From: DASXTB01 sp036505615
GTDB lineage: Bacteria; Acidobacteriota; UBA6911; JACQSX01
Direction: 5' to 3'
NCBI GenBank assembly: GCA_036505615.1
Contig: DASXTB010000262.1
Span: 1 to 14,198 of the forward strand
Length of the DNA stretch: 14,198 nt
In this document: piece after piece, positions 1 through 6,359 of the stretch
Position numbering within the stretch: position 1 is the stretch's first letter
Layout of the letters: each line of letters begins with the position of its first letter
The notes under the pieces: generated by a model
What the model was told of the DNA's origin: nothing
The model's database searches: none
Seen by the model: the letters and a program-made list of their open reading frames with translations, nothing else
Program-made: the position numbers and the translations under genes

Positions 1-150
1 ATCGCAGAGGTCGCTAAAGAGGTCTTGTCGCGCACGGGCGCCTACGCACCAGACGTAATAGACCGACCGGCACCACGTGAGGAAATTGATCGACGCTTTG
101 TCCTTCGGCATGCACAAGCGAAGTCTCGCACTTCCTATGAGGACGGCTAG
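1..150 (+). CDS. C-terminal end of a truncated gene, unknown product
   Basis: Frame 1 is open from the first base to a TAG at 148-150, giving 49 residues that start IAEVAKEVLS and end KSRTSYEDG. The stretch is hydrophilic and charged, without a membrane segment or any motif I recognise. It is probably the tail of a gene starting outside the window, on the same strand as the two genes that follow, with a gap of about 190 bases before the next start. An open frame this short could occur by chance, so the call is tentative. Confidence 0.4.
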   Translation: MAEVAKEVLSRTGAYAPDVIDRPAPREEIDRRFVLRHAQAKSRTSYEDG

Positions 151-342
151 TGTCTCATTCATTGTCCTCGTAATGGGATGGAAATGCCAGCGCCATATGC
201 GGGTTTGATGGCCAGCTGTACGGTGACTAAAACGTTCAAGCCGACCACGGAGACAACCTGCAGCAGCTGAGCGCGCAGATCATGAGGTGACGAAAATTAA
301 GAAAGCGCAGACATGCAGGAATTCAAAGGAAGTTATTTGTAG

Positions 343-1029
343 GTGGATTTTTTGGAACCTGATGTGAATACGAATGACATTGTCATCGCCCAGTTCAAAC
401 GATTGCTCGAGGAAGGCCACCGTATACTTGCGGCCGCAGGTTGGGATGGAAGGAAATACCAAAGAACCTTCCCGGGAGACGTAGAGTACCTGAAGTTCCG
501 AACATCTGCGATGAATCTTGTCCGAAGGGCTTGCGGGGAGACGAGCGACCACTACCGCCAGCTACGTCAGATTGCGGAAGACAAGCAGCACAAAGATAAC
601 AGCTTCTACATGCACCAGTGCGTAGGTGTCGTCGAGGCCGCACATGAAGATTTCTCCCGGGGACTTCTATTTGACCTAAAAGCGCTAGTCGCGGCTGAAC
701 TGCTTGGCGACTTCCTTGAGCAGGCAGAACATCTTGTAGCCGAGGGGTACTACGTCCCAGCCGCCTCCGTTGCGGGAGCCATTTTAGAAGACGCGCTTCG
801 CGAGCTGTGCCAGAAGCACTCGATCCCGGTCCCGATCAAGACAAACATTGAAATGCTGAATGTTGCGCTCGCGAAAGCAAATATCTATGACAAACTGGTC
901 CAGAAGCAGATAACGGCTTTCGCCGACCTACGCAACAACGCCGACCACGGACACTTCACCAAGGTGTCCGCTACGGACGTGGCGGAGATGGTGAAATGGG
1001 TCCATCGCTTCGGGAGCACGTACCTCTGA
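343..1029 (+). CDS. HEPN-like domain protein (DUF4145/Abi-type), putative RNase toxin or defence component
   Basis: 228 residues. The GTG start directly follows an in-frame TAG (340-342) and has an SD-like AAAGGAAG at 325-332, 10 bases upstream, so the start is well supported. The protein is helical and soluble, without signal peptide or membrane segment. The C-terminal part (about 125-228) reads like a HEPN fold: a helix with AGAILEDALRELC (145-156), then ITAFADLRNNADHGHF (190-205), containing R197-N-N-A-D-H202. R-x4-6-H with a polar residue after Arg is the signature of HEPN ribonucleases, shared by DUF4145 and abortive-infection C-terminal domains. The N-terminal 120 residues match nothing I know. 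The HNH-like gene begins about 58 bases downstream on the same strand and a broken integrase lies beyond. RNase activity is inferred from the motif; a non-catalytic HEPN role is possible. Confidence 0.72.
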   Translation: MDFLEPDVNTNDIVIAQFKRLLEEGHRILAAAGWDGRKYQRTFPGDVEYLKFRTSAMNLVRRACGETSDHYRQLRQIAEDKQHKDNSFYMHQCVGVVEAAHEDFSRGLLFDLKALVAAELLGDFLEQAEHLVAEGYYVPAASVAGAILEDALRELCQKHSIPVPIKTNIEMLNVALAKANIYDKLVQKQITAFADLRNNADHGHFTKVSATDVAEMVKWVHRFGSTYL

Positions 1030-1087
1030 ATTCAGTCCAGCGGTTCGGGCGACCTCACAAGGAGCGTTGAGGTATCATTGTGCCAAA

Positions 1088-1888
1088 ATGACTGGAACTT
1101 GCCGTTTATGCCAACAGCCGAAGAAACAACTTCAGGTTAGCCATCTTCTGGCAGCCGCGTTCTACAAGTCCATGAGAGAGCCGGCCGACAAAAATCCGAA
1201 TCCGATCACCGTTAATCCGAAAGTCGCGCTGAAAACGTCTAGACAAGTCTCAGACTATCTGCTTTGCGCAGCCTGCGAGGACCGGTTCAATACGGGCGGG
1301 GAGAGGTGGATTCTAAAGAACTGCTGGCAGAGCGAAAGGGATTTTCCTCTTCAAACGGTCTTGCTCGGCGCAAAACCTATCTATAAGTCGCGCGACCAAT
1401 TCACGATTTATGAGGGAGCGAGAATCGCCGGGATTGACATGGAAAAGCTAATCTATTTCGCCGCAAGCATCTTCTGGCGAGCCGGTGCCCATCAATGGGG
1501 GCCGGTTGGAAGAGAGGACTCGGTGAAGCTTGAGTTAGGACCATACGAAGAGGAGTTGCGTCTGTTTTTGATGAGTTCGGGGCATTTCCCGGCAAACATG
1601 GTCCTTATCGTAACCGTAAGCTCCTCAACCGAGGCGGGCCGTAACCAGTTCCTGACCTTCCCGTTTCTTAAGGATCACAAGGCAGAATTTCGACAGTACA
1701 AATTCGTCATTCCCGGCGTCACATTTCAGATGTTCACCGGGAAAGGCATGCGAGACTCGCTCCGCGGATTGTGCACGGTTCGCTCGCCGAAACACCGTAT
1801 CTACACCTCGCCAACGATGGACGAGATGAATCTGAGCGACATGGCAAAAATGGCGGCGAACGCAAGAGCCTTAGGTGATCTCAAATAA
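1088..1888 (+). CDS. HNH-like treble-clef zinc protein, putative nuclease partner of the HEPN gene
   Basis: 266 residues from ATG 1088; a TTG at 1067 would add seven (MRYHCAK). The ATG is preferred because the conserved zinc motif begins at once (MTGTCRLC), although neither start has an ideally spaced SD (GGAG at 1061-1064, GAGG at 1069-1072). Visible ligands are C5-x2-C8, then S18-H19 in SHLLAAAFYK, and C60-x2-C63 in LLCAACEDRFN. This CxxC...SH...CxxC order is that of the HNH/treble-clef fold, with H19 in the place of the first catalytic His. The usual His after the second CxxC is Glu (E64), so a classical HNH active site is incomplete. The remaining 200 residues are mixed alpha/beta with no recognised motif and no membrane segment. 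The gene lies 58 bases after the HEPN gene, probably in one operon. It could instead be a DNA- or RNA-binding zinc protein. Confidence 0.65.
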   Translation: MTGTCRLCQQPKKQLQVSHLLAAAFYKSMREPADKNPNPITVNPKVALKTSRQVSDYLLCAACEDRFNTGGERWILKNCWQSERDFPLQTVLLGAKPIYKSRDQFTIYEGARIAGIDMEKLIYFAASIFWRAGAHQWGPVGREDSVKLELGPYEEELRLFLMSSGHFPANMVLIVTVSSSTEAGRNQFLTFPFLKDHKAEFRQYKFVIPGVTFQMFTGKGMRDSLRGLCTVRSPKHRIYTSPTMDEMNLSDMAKMAANARALGDLK

Positions 1889-2042
1889 CAAGCCTCTAAA
1901 CCGTTTTGCGGTTGCAAGCTGGGCCTTTGTTCGTAGAGCGATTACTTCTTCCCCCGCGGGATCTGTTTCCTTCATGACCTTTTGCCGCAGGTCTCACGTT
2001 AACCTCGTCCCCTCGTCCTAGGCGCAGAGCTTGCCCAGAGAT

Positions 2043-2849
2043 TCAGGTGCCTGTCTCAATCACCTCAGTAAAATGAAGTGACGGAAGACGGTTCACCGCC
2101 TGCCTGTTCGCGCCCGGCACCAGATGCCCGTACACGTCCACCGTGATCTTGATGCTGCCGTGACCGAGCTGCTCTTTCACGTAGGCCAAGGGTTCGCTGG
2201 CCTCGATCAAGAGAGACGCGAAAGTGCGCCGCAGCTTCGCCTTCTCGAGGCACCTGAAGAAGTGGCGGTTCTTGACGTTGTGGATCTGCAGGAAGCCTCC
2301 GTCGCGGCCGCAGAAGACCCACTCGGGGATCTCGCTCTTCCCTTTGGCAAGCCACCGCTCCTTCTGCTTTCGCTTCAGCTCCGACAGCGCTGACAGCAGG
2401 GCGTCGGACAGGTCCACGCGCCGGACCTTATCGGTCTTGGTTCGCGTCACTCTCCCCCGCTTTACCGCGCGGCGAACCGTGAGAAACTTGCCGTTGAAGT
2501 CGACGTCCCCCCACTGCAGCCCGACTAGCTCGCCCGAGCGCAGGCCCGTGTGGATCGCGCACAGAAAGAGCGGGTAGTGCTCGGGGGCGTTGTCGAGCAC
2601 CGACTTCAGAAAGAGGGGGACCTCCTCCCTGGTCAGCGGCCGTATCTCCTCGTGGACGACCGGCGCCTGCTTGTAGAACCTCGACATCTTGGAGGCCGGG
2701 TTCTCGGTGATCAGCTTGTCCTCCTTTGCGTGGTTGAGAACAGTGCAGAGCTCCCGGACGATCACCCTGATCGAAGCGCGTGCCAAACCTTTCTTTACCA
2801 GCGACGCGATAAAGTCCTTGACGTCTTCGCTGAGGATGTCGTCCAGATA
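2043..2849 (-). pseudogene. Tyrosine recombinase (phage-type integrase), N-terminally truncated and active-site deleted
   Basis: The longest frame with a start codon is 247 residues from a TTG at 2786, but integrase-like sequence continues upstream without a start to about 2846 (LDDILSEDVKDFIASLVKKG), giving roughly 267 residues. Family members are commonly 350-400, so the N-terminal arm-binding and part of the core-binding domain are gone. Numbered from 2786: Arg I is R83 (HTGLRSGEL), the beta-hairpin Lys lies in TKTDK (K117/K120), the late His is H209 (QLGHGSIKITVDVYGH) and the Tyr nucleophile is Y219. The HxxR box is damaged: the protein reads EKAKLRRTFASLL, where relatives typically have LRR-IRFHDLRH-TFASLL. 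About eight residues, including the His of HxxR, are missing at roughly 2224-2234. Intact reading after the lesion suggests a recent in-frame loss. It is probably not a functional recombinase and marks this stretch as a mobile-element remnant. Confidence 0.85.
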
Positions 2850-2851
2850 TG

Positions 2852-3568
2852 TTAAACAGGGCTCACGACTTCGGCAATCTGTCCTCGAACGATCTCGCCA
2901 GGACCGAGCCTTCGGAAGCGGTAATGGTGCCAGTGATACTTGCCTCTAAGGGTCAAATCCTTCCACTGCAGAACCCACAGTTCGTCTTGGTATCTCACCA
3001 CCTGGCGGTCGAACCACGGTTTTTCTTCAAAGCTGTAAATCTCAAGTGAACGCGCATCTTTCGTTAGGCAAACTTCGTCCGGCCTGGGAGGGCCAAACAC
3101 CGCTCTTTTCTTTCGATCGCCATAGACGCGCCTGACGCGCTCGCCCACTCTAAAAGGAAGGTTCAAGAACGCCACGCCTAGATTCCTTTCATTCAATGCG
3201 GCGTCCAGCGACCTGATTACACCTTCAACCAGGCAAAAAATATAAAGCCAGGAGATCGGCTGGAGTACATAGGCCGTCCAGGTCATCACGCCCAGACCAA
3301 AAACTTCGCCGTGACGGATCATGCGGGCCGCCGCCAGATAACGGCCGCTGTCCGGGTCGTCGTATGCAGCGATGAAAGAAATAAAGCCTCGGGCAAATAA
3401 GAATAGGGAAAGGGCGGCTTCCAGAATTCCCGAAAAGATATGCAACGGTGTGGAATCGAATTCCCGGAGCCAGGGGTGTCGCTTTACCTTCTCGGGAAGG
3501 AAAGAAGTAAAGAAGGCGACTGTGAGGTAGAAGAGTGTGTGAAAAAATCCACTCTTAACTGTCATCAT
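2852..3568 (-). CDS. Small polytopic membrane protein, unknown function
   Basis: 238 residues from the first ATG of an ATG-ATG pair (3568, 3565). A GTG at 3586 would add six residues but lies inside a stem-loop repeat, so it is less likely. No SD is visible for any of them. Hydrophobic stretches lie at about residues 8-24 (FFHTLFYLTVAFFTSFL), 42-69 (LHIFSGILEAALSLFLFARG and following, possibly a hairpin) and 100-118 (YVLQPISWLYIFCLVEGVI). The C-terminal 110 residues are soluble, basic and rich in aromatics (KYHWHHYRFRRL), probably a small beta domain. I recognise no family. The stop codon almost touches the integrase remnant, so the original downstream context has been replaced. Confidence 0.72.
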   Translation of the reverse strand: MMTVKSGFFHTLFYLTVAFFTSFLPEKVKRHPWLREFDSTPLHIFSGILEAALSLFLFARGFISFIAAYDDPDSGRYLAAARMIRHGEVFGLGVMTWTAYVLQPISWLYIFCLVEGVIRSLDAALNERNLGVAFLNLPFRVGERVRRVYGDRKKRAVFGPPRPDEVCLTKDARSLEIYSFEEKPWFDRQVVRYQDELWVLQWKDLTLRGKYHWHHYRFRRLGPGEIVRGQIAEVVSPV

Positions 3569-3574
3569 TGAATA

Positions 3575-3600
3575 ACGGGCGACCACGCAGGGTCGCCCGT
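3575..3600. repeat. REP-like hairpin, GGGCGACC-N6-GGTCGCCC family
   Basis: Perfect 10-base stem, ACGGGCGACC (3575-3584) and GGTCGCCCGT (3591-3600), with the 6-base loop ACGCAG. The same layout recurs at 8632-8653 and 10682-10705. It ends seven bases before the ATG of the membrane-protein gene, in the place an SD would normally occupy. Confidence 0.85.
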
Positions 3601-3664
3601 ACAGGCGAGGTCTTGCTGTTTCAGCGCGTCCAATCTCTTGCGACTATACCACTAGCGGGGCGCA

Positions 3665-3937
3665 TCATTCGGCAGTTGTCGGATCGATCACCGATTTGAT
3701 CTCGGAGATTCGGTTGGCAGGAAATCCACCCAGTTGAGCATGTTCCCGCACCGCCGCCTCATTGGGCGCAATGTAGACGCAGTAGACCTTGTCGCCAGTG
3801 ACATAACTCTGGAGCCACTGGATGCGAGGGCCCATTTGTTTCAACACCCCGCAAGACTTCTGTGAGATTGCCTTCAATTCCTGGGCGGACATTTTGCCGG
3901 CGCCTGGGATTTCCCGCTCGATAACGTATTTCGGCAT
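3665..3937 (-). CDS. DUF4242 family protein (SCO4226-like nickel-binding fold)
   Basis: 90 residues, the usual length for a single DUF4242 domain, starting MPKYVIEREIPGAG and ending SVIDPTTAE. The strong SD AAGGAG (complement of 3942-3947) sits four bases before the ATG and fixes the start. Recognisable family features are the N-terminal strand with YVIEREIPGAG, the SCGVLKQMGPRIQWLQSYV segment, DKVYCVYIAPNE, and REHAQLGGFPANRI. The fold is a small ferredoxin-like dimer; the Streptomyces member SCO4226 binds nickel, but the physiological role is unknown. No signal peptide, so cytoplasmic. The gene stands alone, 96 bases before the membrane-protein gene, and its leader holds the heptamer array at 3954-4090. 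Confidence 0.88.
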   Translation of the reverse strand: MPKYVIEREIPGAGKMSAQELKAISQKSCGVLKQMGPRIQWLQSYVTGDKVYCVYIAPNEAAVREHAQLGGFPANRISEIKSVIDPTTAE

Positions 3938-3941
3938 GTCA

Positions 3942-3947
3942 CTCCTT
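3942..3947 (-). promoter_or_regulatory. Ribosome binding site of the DUF4242 gene
   Basis: AAGGAG on the minus strand, four bases before the ATG ending at 3937. It is one of the few strong SD sites in the window and lies just before the heptamer array, which would therefore sit inside the mRNA leader if the promoter is upstream of 4090. Confidence 0.7.
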
Positions 3948-3953
3948 TCTCTG

Positions 3954-4090
3954 TCAGCAGTCAGCTATCAGCCATCAGCTATCAGCAGTCAGCTCTCAGC
4001 AGTCAGCTATCAGCTTCCAGTGGCAACCCGCTTTTTGCTGATAGCTGATGGCTGAGAGCTGATAGCTGATGGCTGCCTGCTGATAGCTGC
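3954..4090. repeat. Phased heptamer array forming a large inverted repeat
   Basis: The left arm is nine contiguous heptamers of the form TCAGCNN (3954-4016; NN = AG, TA, CA, TA, AG, TC, AG, TA, TT). An 18-base spacer follows (4017-4034), then eight heptamers of the complementary form NNGCTGA, two of them ending in C (4035-4090). The arms can pair into one long imperfect hairpin. This resembles the short tandemly repeated (heptamer) elements known from some bacteria. No coding function is apparent: the short frames through it are simple Ser/Ala/Gln-rich repeats. Confidence 0.9.
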
Positions 4091-4203
4091 TAATGCAGCG
4101 AGCGCCGCGAAGCGGCGCTTCCGCATGATGAAAGATTGTGCGGGAGACGGCCCCCAGGCCGTCTCTCCAAAATGTCCAAACTCCAGAGCTGCTAATGCAG
4201 CGA
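4085..4203. repeat. 17-base direct repeats flanking a two-hairpin block
   Basis: AGCTGCTAATGCAGCGA occurs at 4085-4101 and again at 4187-4203. The second copy contains the stop codon and last sense codons of the secreted-protein gene. Between them lie two stem-loops: AGCGCCGC-GAA-GCGGCGCT (4101-4119) and GAGACGGCC-CCCA-GGCCGTCTC (4144-4165). No T-tract follows either stem on the minus strand, so neither is a textbook terminator for the gene ending at 4192. The layout suggests a small element inserted with duplication of the gene's 3' end. Confidence 0.8.
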
Positions 4204-5736
4204 ATACACGGCGACGTCGTGATGGTACGGATCGAACTGATAGAACTTGATCCGGGAAGAAGGATCGAAGTTCAAAATGAATTCCAACTTTTGCACCCCG
4301 GGCGCGCCATTGGAGTCAACGGGCGGCACATCGATCAGTCCCCATGGACCTCCCGCCGTCATCCACCAGTGGGCCCGTCCAAAGGTGAAATCGCAGCCGG
4401 TGCCTTCGACTTTCACCGTTGACTGGAATTGATTTTCCCAGCCGCGCGAGCCGCCGAAATCCACATTGATATAGCCATGCACGAAGTGATCGCCATTCTT
4501 GAGCGTCACCTTGATGTTGCCGGGCCGCTGCGTCCAGGTGGGAAGATTGATCTCGTTGCCGTAGATGGTATTGTTGGCGTAAAACAGCGTCAAGTCGGCA
4601 TTCGCGTCCGCGGTAACCCCCTCGGGCAAGGCGTTGCGGTCGGTCCAGTCGCGGTAAGCGCGGACGGCCTGGCGCATCAAGGGAATCACATCGGGCGCAC
4701 CCGAGCTCTTGGCATCCAACAGGGCCTGCCACATCTTCTTGGCCGGGGCCAGTTCGCCGATCTTGGCGATCGCCGCCAGTTGATCGGCGCGATTGGACCG
4801 GGGCTTGCGCCCGAAAACATCCGCTTCCCAGTCATAGAGGCCCTTTCCGCCGATCTGCTTCAGCGTGTTTTCCATCACCTGCACGCGAGGCGGATGCCGA
4901 CGCCATCCCCAGGTGTAAATCAGGTTCAGATACTTGGCCGGCGGCATCTTGATCTTGAAAACGGTCCGCGTCCCCTCCTGCATGGGGAAGAACGTCTGAT
5001 CCATCCCGATGTGCGGCGGCCCGAAATTTCCCAATGTGTTATCGGGAGGCGCGTCGAAAAACAGAGTAAACGGCGCGAAATCGTCCGCGCCGCGATGCAG
5101 GACGTCTACGGTGTATGTGACCGTCCAAGGGACGTTCTGCACCTGGGTGGGATCGAGCAGCGCCGTATCGGATTCGATGTTGCTGTCAAACCAGACCTGA
5201 TGCACTGCCACATTGCCGCCGGTCACCTTGCCATCGGCGCCAAAGATGGGAGTGACATTGCGGATCTTCTCGGCGCCCGTGTAGTGCAGCAGGGCTATGC
5301 CGCTGTAGGTGGGGCGCGCCGCGATGGGATTGCCTTCCAGAATATCGAGGCCCATTTGGATCGACACGGTGTCGACCTTGCCCGCCCGAGCTGCTGCAAT
5401 CACCCGCTCGAAAACGGCCTTCAGATCATCGGTGGGCGAGGTGGGATCGATTTTGGTGACCACCGGGTCGCCGTCGTGCAGATTGTACGGGACGTTGGGC
5501 CGGGAGGGCTCCGTATTCACCATCTCCTGGCCATTTCCGTCGAACATGTTGCTGTCGACGGTCAGCAGAAAGTTTCGGCCGACCGGCAACGGGCTCTGCG
5601 CGGTCACGATGCGAATTGTGCCGTCCGGCAAGCGCGTCTGCACCGTGGCGTCGGGCCGGGGCTGCGGCCGCGGATGTTGCGCGAACAGAAGCGTGGCCGA
5701 AAGCGCCACACCGGCCAGCAAAAAGATCTTCCTCAT
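4192..5736 (-). CDS. Secreted protein of unknown function
   Basis: 514 residues from the second ATG (5736). The first ATG (5739) is only one base from the GGAGG at 5741-5745, while the second sits at a workable four bases. A clear Sec signal peptide opens the protein (MRKIFLLAGVALSATLLFA, cleavage before QHPRPQ), so it is exported to the periplasm or beyond. The mature part has a Pro/Arg-rich start, then a beta-rich middle with HIGMDQTFFPMQEGTRTVFKI and a conserved-looking YTWGWRRHPPRVQV. A helical stretch follows (RADQLAAIAKIGELAPAKKMWQALL), then a C-terminal beta region with aromatic motifs (HWWMTAGGPWGLIDVPP; FYQFDPYHHDVAVYSLH). One cysteine, no lipobox and no catalytic motif I can defend. 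It may be a conserved acidobacterial-type hypothetical; I assign no function. No partner gene is adjacent. Confidence 0.82.
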   Translation of the reverse strand: MRKIFLLAGVALSATLLFAQHPRPQPRPDATVQTRLPDGTIRIVTAQSPLPVGRNFLLTVDSNMFDGNGQEMVNTEPSRPNVPYNLHDGDPVVTKIDPTSPTDDLKAVFERVIAAARAGKVDTVSIQMGLDILEGNPIAARPTYSGIALLHYTGAEKIRNVTPIFGADGKVTGGNVAVHQVWFDSNIESDTALLDPTQVQNVPWTVTYTVDVLHRGADDFAPFTLFFDAPPDNTLGNFGPPHIGMDQTFFPMQEGTRTVFKIKMPPAKYLNLIYTWGWRRHPPRVQVMENTLKQIGGKGLYDWEADVFGRKPRSNRADQLAAIAKIGELAPAKKMWQALLDAKSSGAPDVIPLMRQAVRAYRDWTDRNALPEGVTADANADLTLFYANNTIYGNEINLPTWTQRPGNIKVTLKNGDHFVHGYINVDFGGSRGWENQFQSTVKVEGTGCDFTFGRAHWWMTAGGPWGLIDVPPVDSNGAPGVQKLEFILNFDPSSRIKFYQFDPYHHDVAVYSLH

Positions 5737-5808
5737 CATTCCTCCCGCTTTTGAAACATGGGCTCGCCGGTACTATTTACCAACATTCACCGCAGAGGCG
5801 CAGAGTGC

Positions 5809-5935
5809 GCAGAGACAGCACAGAGGACGGGGCTGAAACTTGAAGTATGAAGACTCGCGAAAATCACAGGCTGCGGGACATATTTTCGGTCTTCATACTC
5901 CAAGCTTCAGCCCTGCCCCTCTGTGCTGCCTCTGC
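5809..5935. repeat. Long inverted repeat, arms 46 and 47 bases
   Basis: The arm at 5809-5854 pairs with 5889-5935 with one indel and a few mismatches; both contain CAGCACAGAGG, GGGCTGAA and GTATGAAGAC (in complement for the right arm). The spacer is 34 bases. The left flank continues with CACCGCAGAGGCGCAGAG, typical of dispersed CAGAGG-type repeats. No transposase frame is inside, so it is a non-autonomous or structural repeat. Confidence 0.88.
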
Positions 5936-5994
5936 CTTCTCTGCAATGCTAACCGTAAAATTCTTTACGAGCCGCAAAGATGTGGTTTTCTTTA

Positions 5995-6009
5995 GACGCC
6001 GAAGGCGTC
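5995..6009. repeat. Small hairpin GACGCC-GAA-GGCGTC
   Basis: Perfect six-base stem with a GAA loop, at the left boundary of the next inverted repeat. It is probably part of the same composite repeat block rather than a terminator, since no T-tract follows. Confidence 0.6.
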
Positions 6010-6020
6010 GAAGAGTATAG

Positions 6021-6236
6021 CCGGGGGCAGAGCGCGTTTTTTGCGCGACGCCCCCGGTCGACTTCCCCAATATCGACCTCCGCACCCTGTAAGGGTGCAA
6101 CAAAATTTCCCGATGATTGACCCGAACTGGTCTTCCCCAAAAAAATACATCCGCGATTCGTGTCGCACCCCTTCAGGGTGCATACCTTGATGGGTGTCGC
6201 AGACCGGGGGCGCCGCGCAAAAAGCGCGCTCTGCCC
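6021..6236. repeat. Composite inverted repeat with internal hairpins
   Basis: Arm 6025-6059 and the complement of 6202-6236 match at 33 of 35 positions (counted by hand). The left arm also contains its own palindrome, CCGGGGGC (6021-6028) with GCCCCCGG (6050-6057). Between the arms are two more stem-loops built on GCACCCT/AGGGTGC (about 6081-6099) and GCACCCC/GGGTGC (about 6166-6181). The nested symmetry and absence of coding capacity suggest a non-autonomous repeat element of about 215 bases. Confidence 0.85.
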
Positions 6237-6359
6237 AGTCACGACTGATGACTGCCAATTTTATGGCGTGCATCTACAGTATTGACCTGATGTGGTACAG
6301 TTTTGGTATCGCCAATACTCTTTGACTACCGCTTGTAAGATCCGTTACGTAATTGTCTA

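Larger units (their letters stand above)
5740..6359. other. 620-base divergent intergenic region filled with repeats
   Basis: This separates the divergent secreted-protein and kinase genes. I see no convincing gene: frames through it are repeat-derived. It holds a 46-base inverted repeat (5809-5935), a small GACGCC-GAA-GGCGTC hairpin (5995-6009) and a second long inverted repeat (6021-6236). The last 120 bases (6241-6359) must contain the kinase promoter. A TTGACC at 6282-6287 and a TTGACT at 6322-6327 are possible -35 boxes, but no good -10 stands at the right distance from either. Confidence 0.75.

Noticed and set aside
184..270. A 28-residue frame between the truncated first gene and the HEPN gene, as a small protein
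   Set aside because: No SD, no recognisable pattern, and such a length arises easily by chance.
1899..1913. AACCG-TTTTG-CGGTT stem after the HNH-like gene as a terminator
   Set aside because: Only five base pairs and no T-tract on either strand, so a Rho-independent terminator cannot be supported.
3954..4090. The TCAGC heptamer array as a CRISPR array
   Set aside because: Units are seven bases, contiguous and without spacers, and the two halves are inverted; no cas gene is present.
4429..5754. A 441-residue open frame on the plus strand
   Set aside because: It lies entirely antisense to the secreted-protein gene, has the Arg/His/Gly-rich composition of a GC-rich shadow frame and no domain; the minus-strand gene has a signal peptide and SD.
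6282..6350. TTGACC/TTGACT boxes as a defined kinase promoter
   Set aside because: Neither has an acceptable -10 hexamer at 16-18 bases, so only a general promoter region can be claimed.
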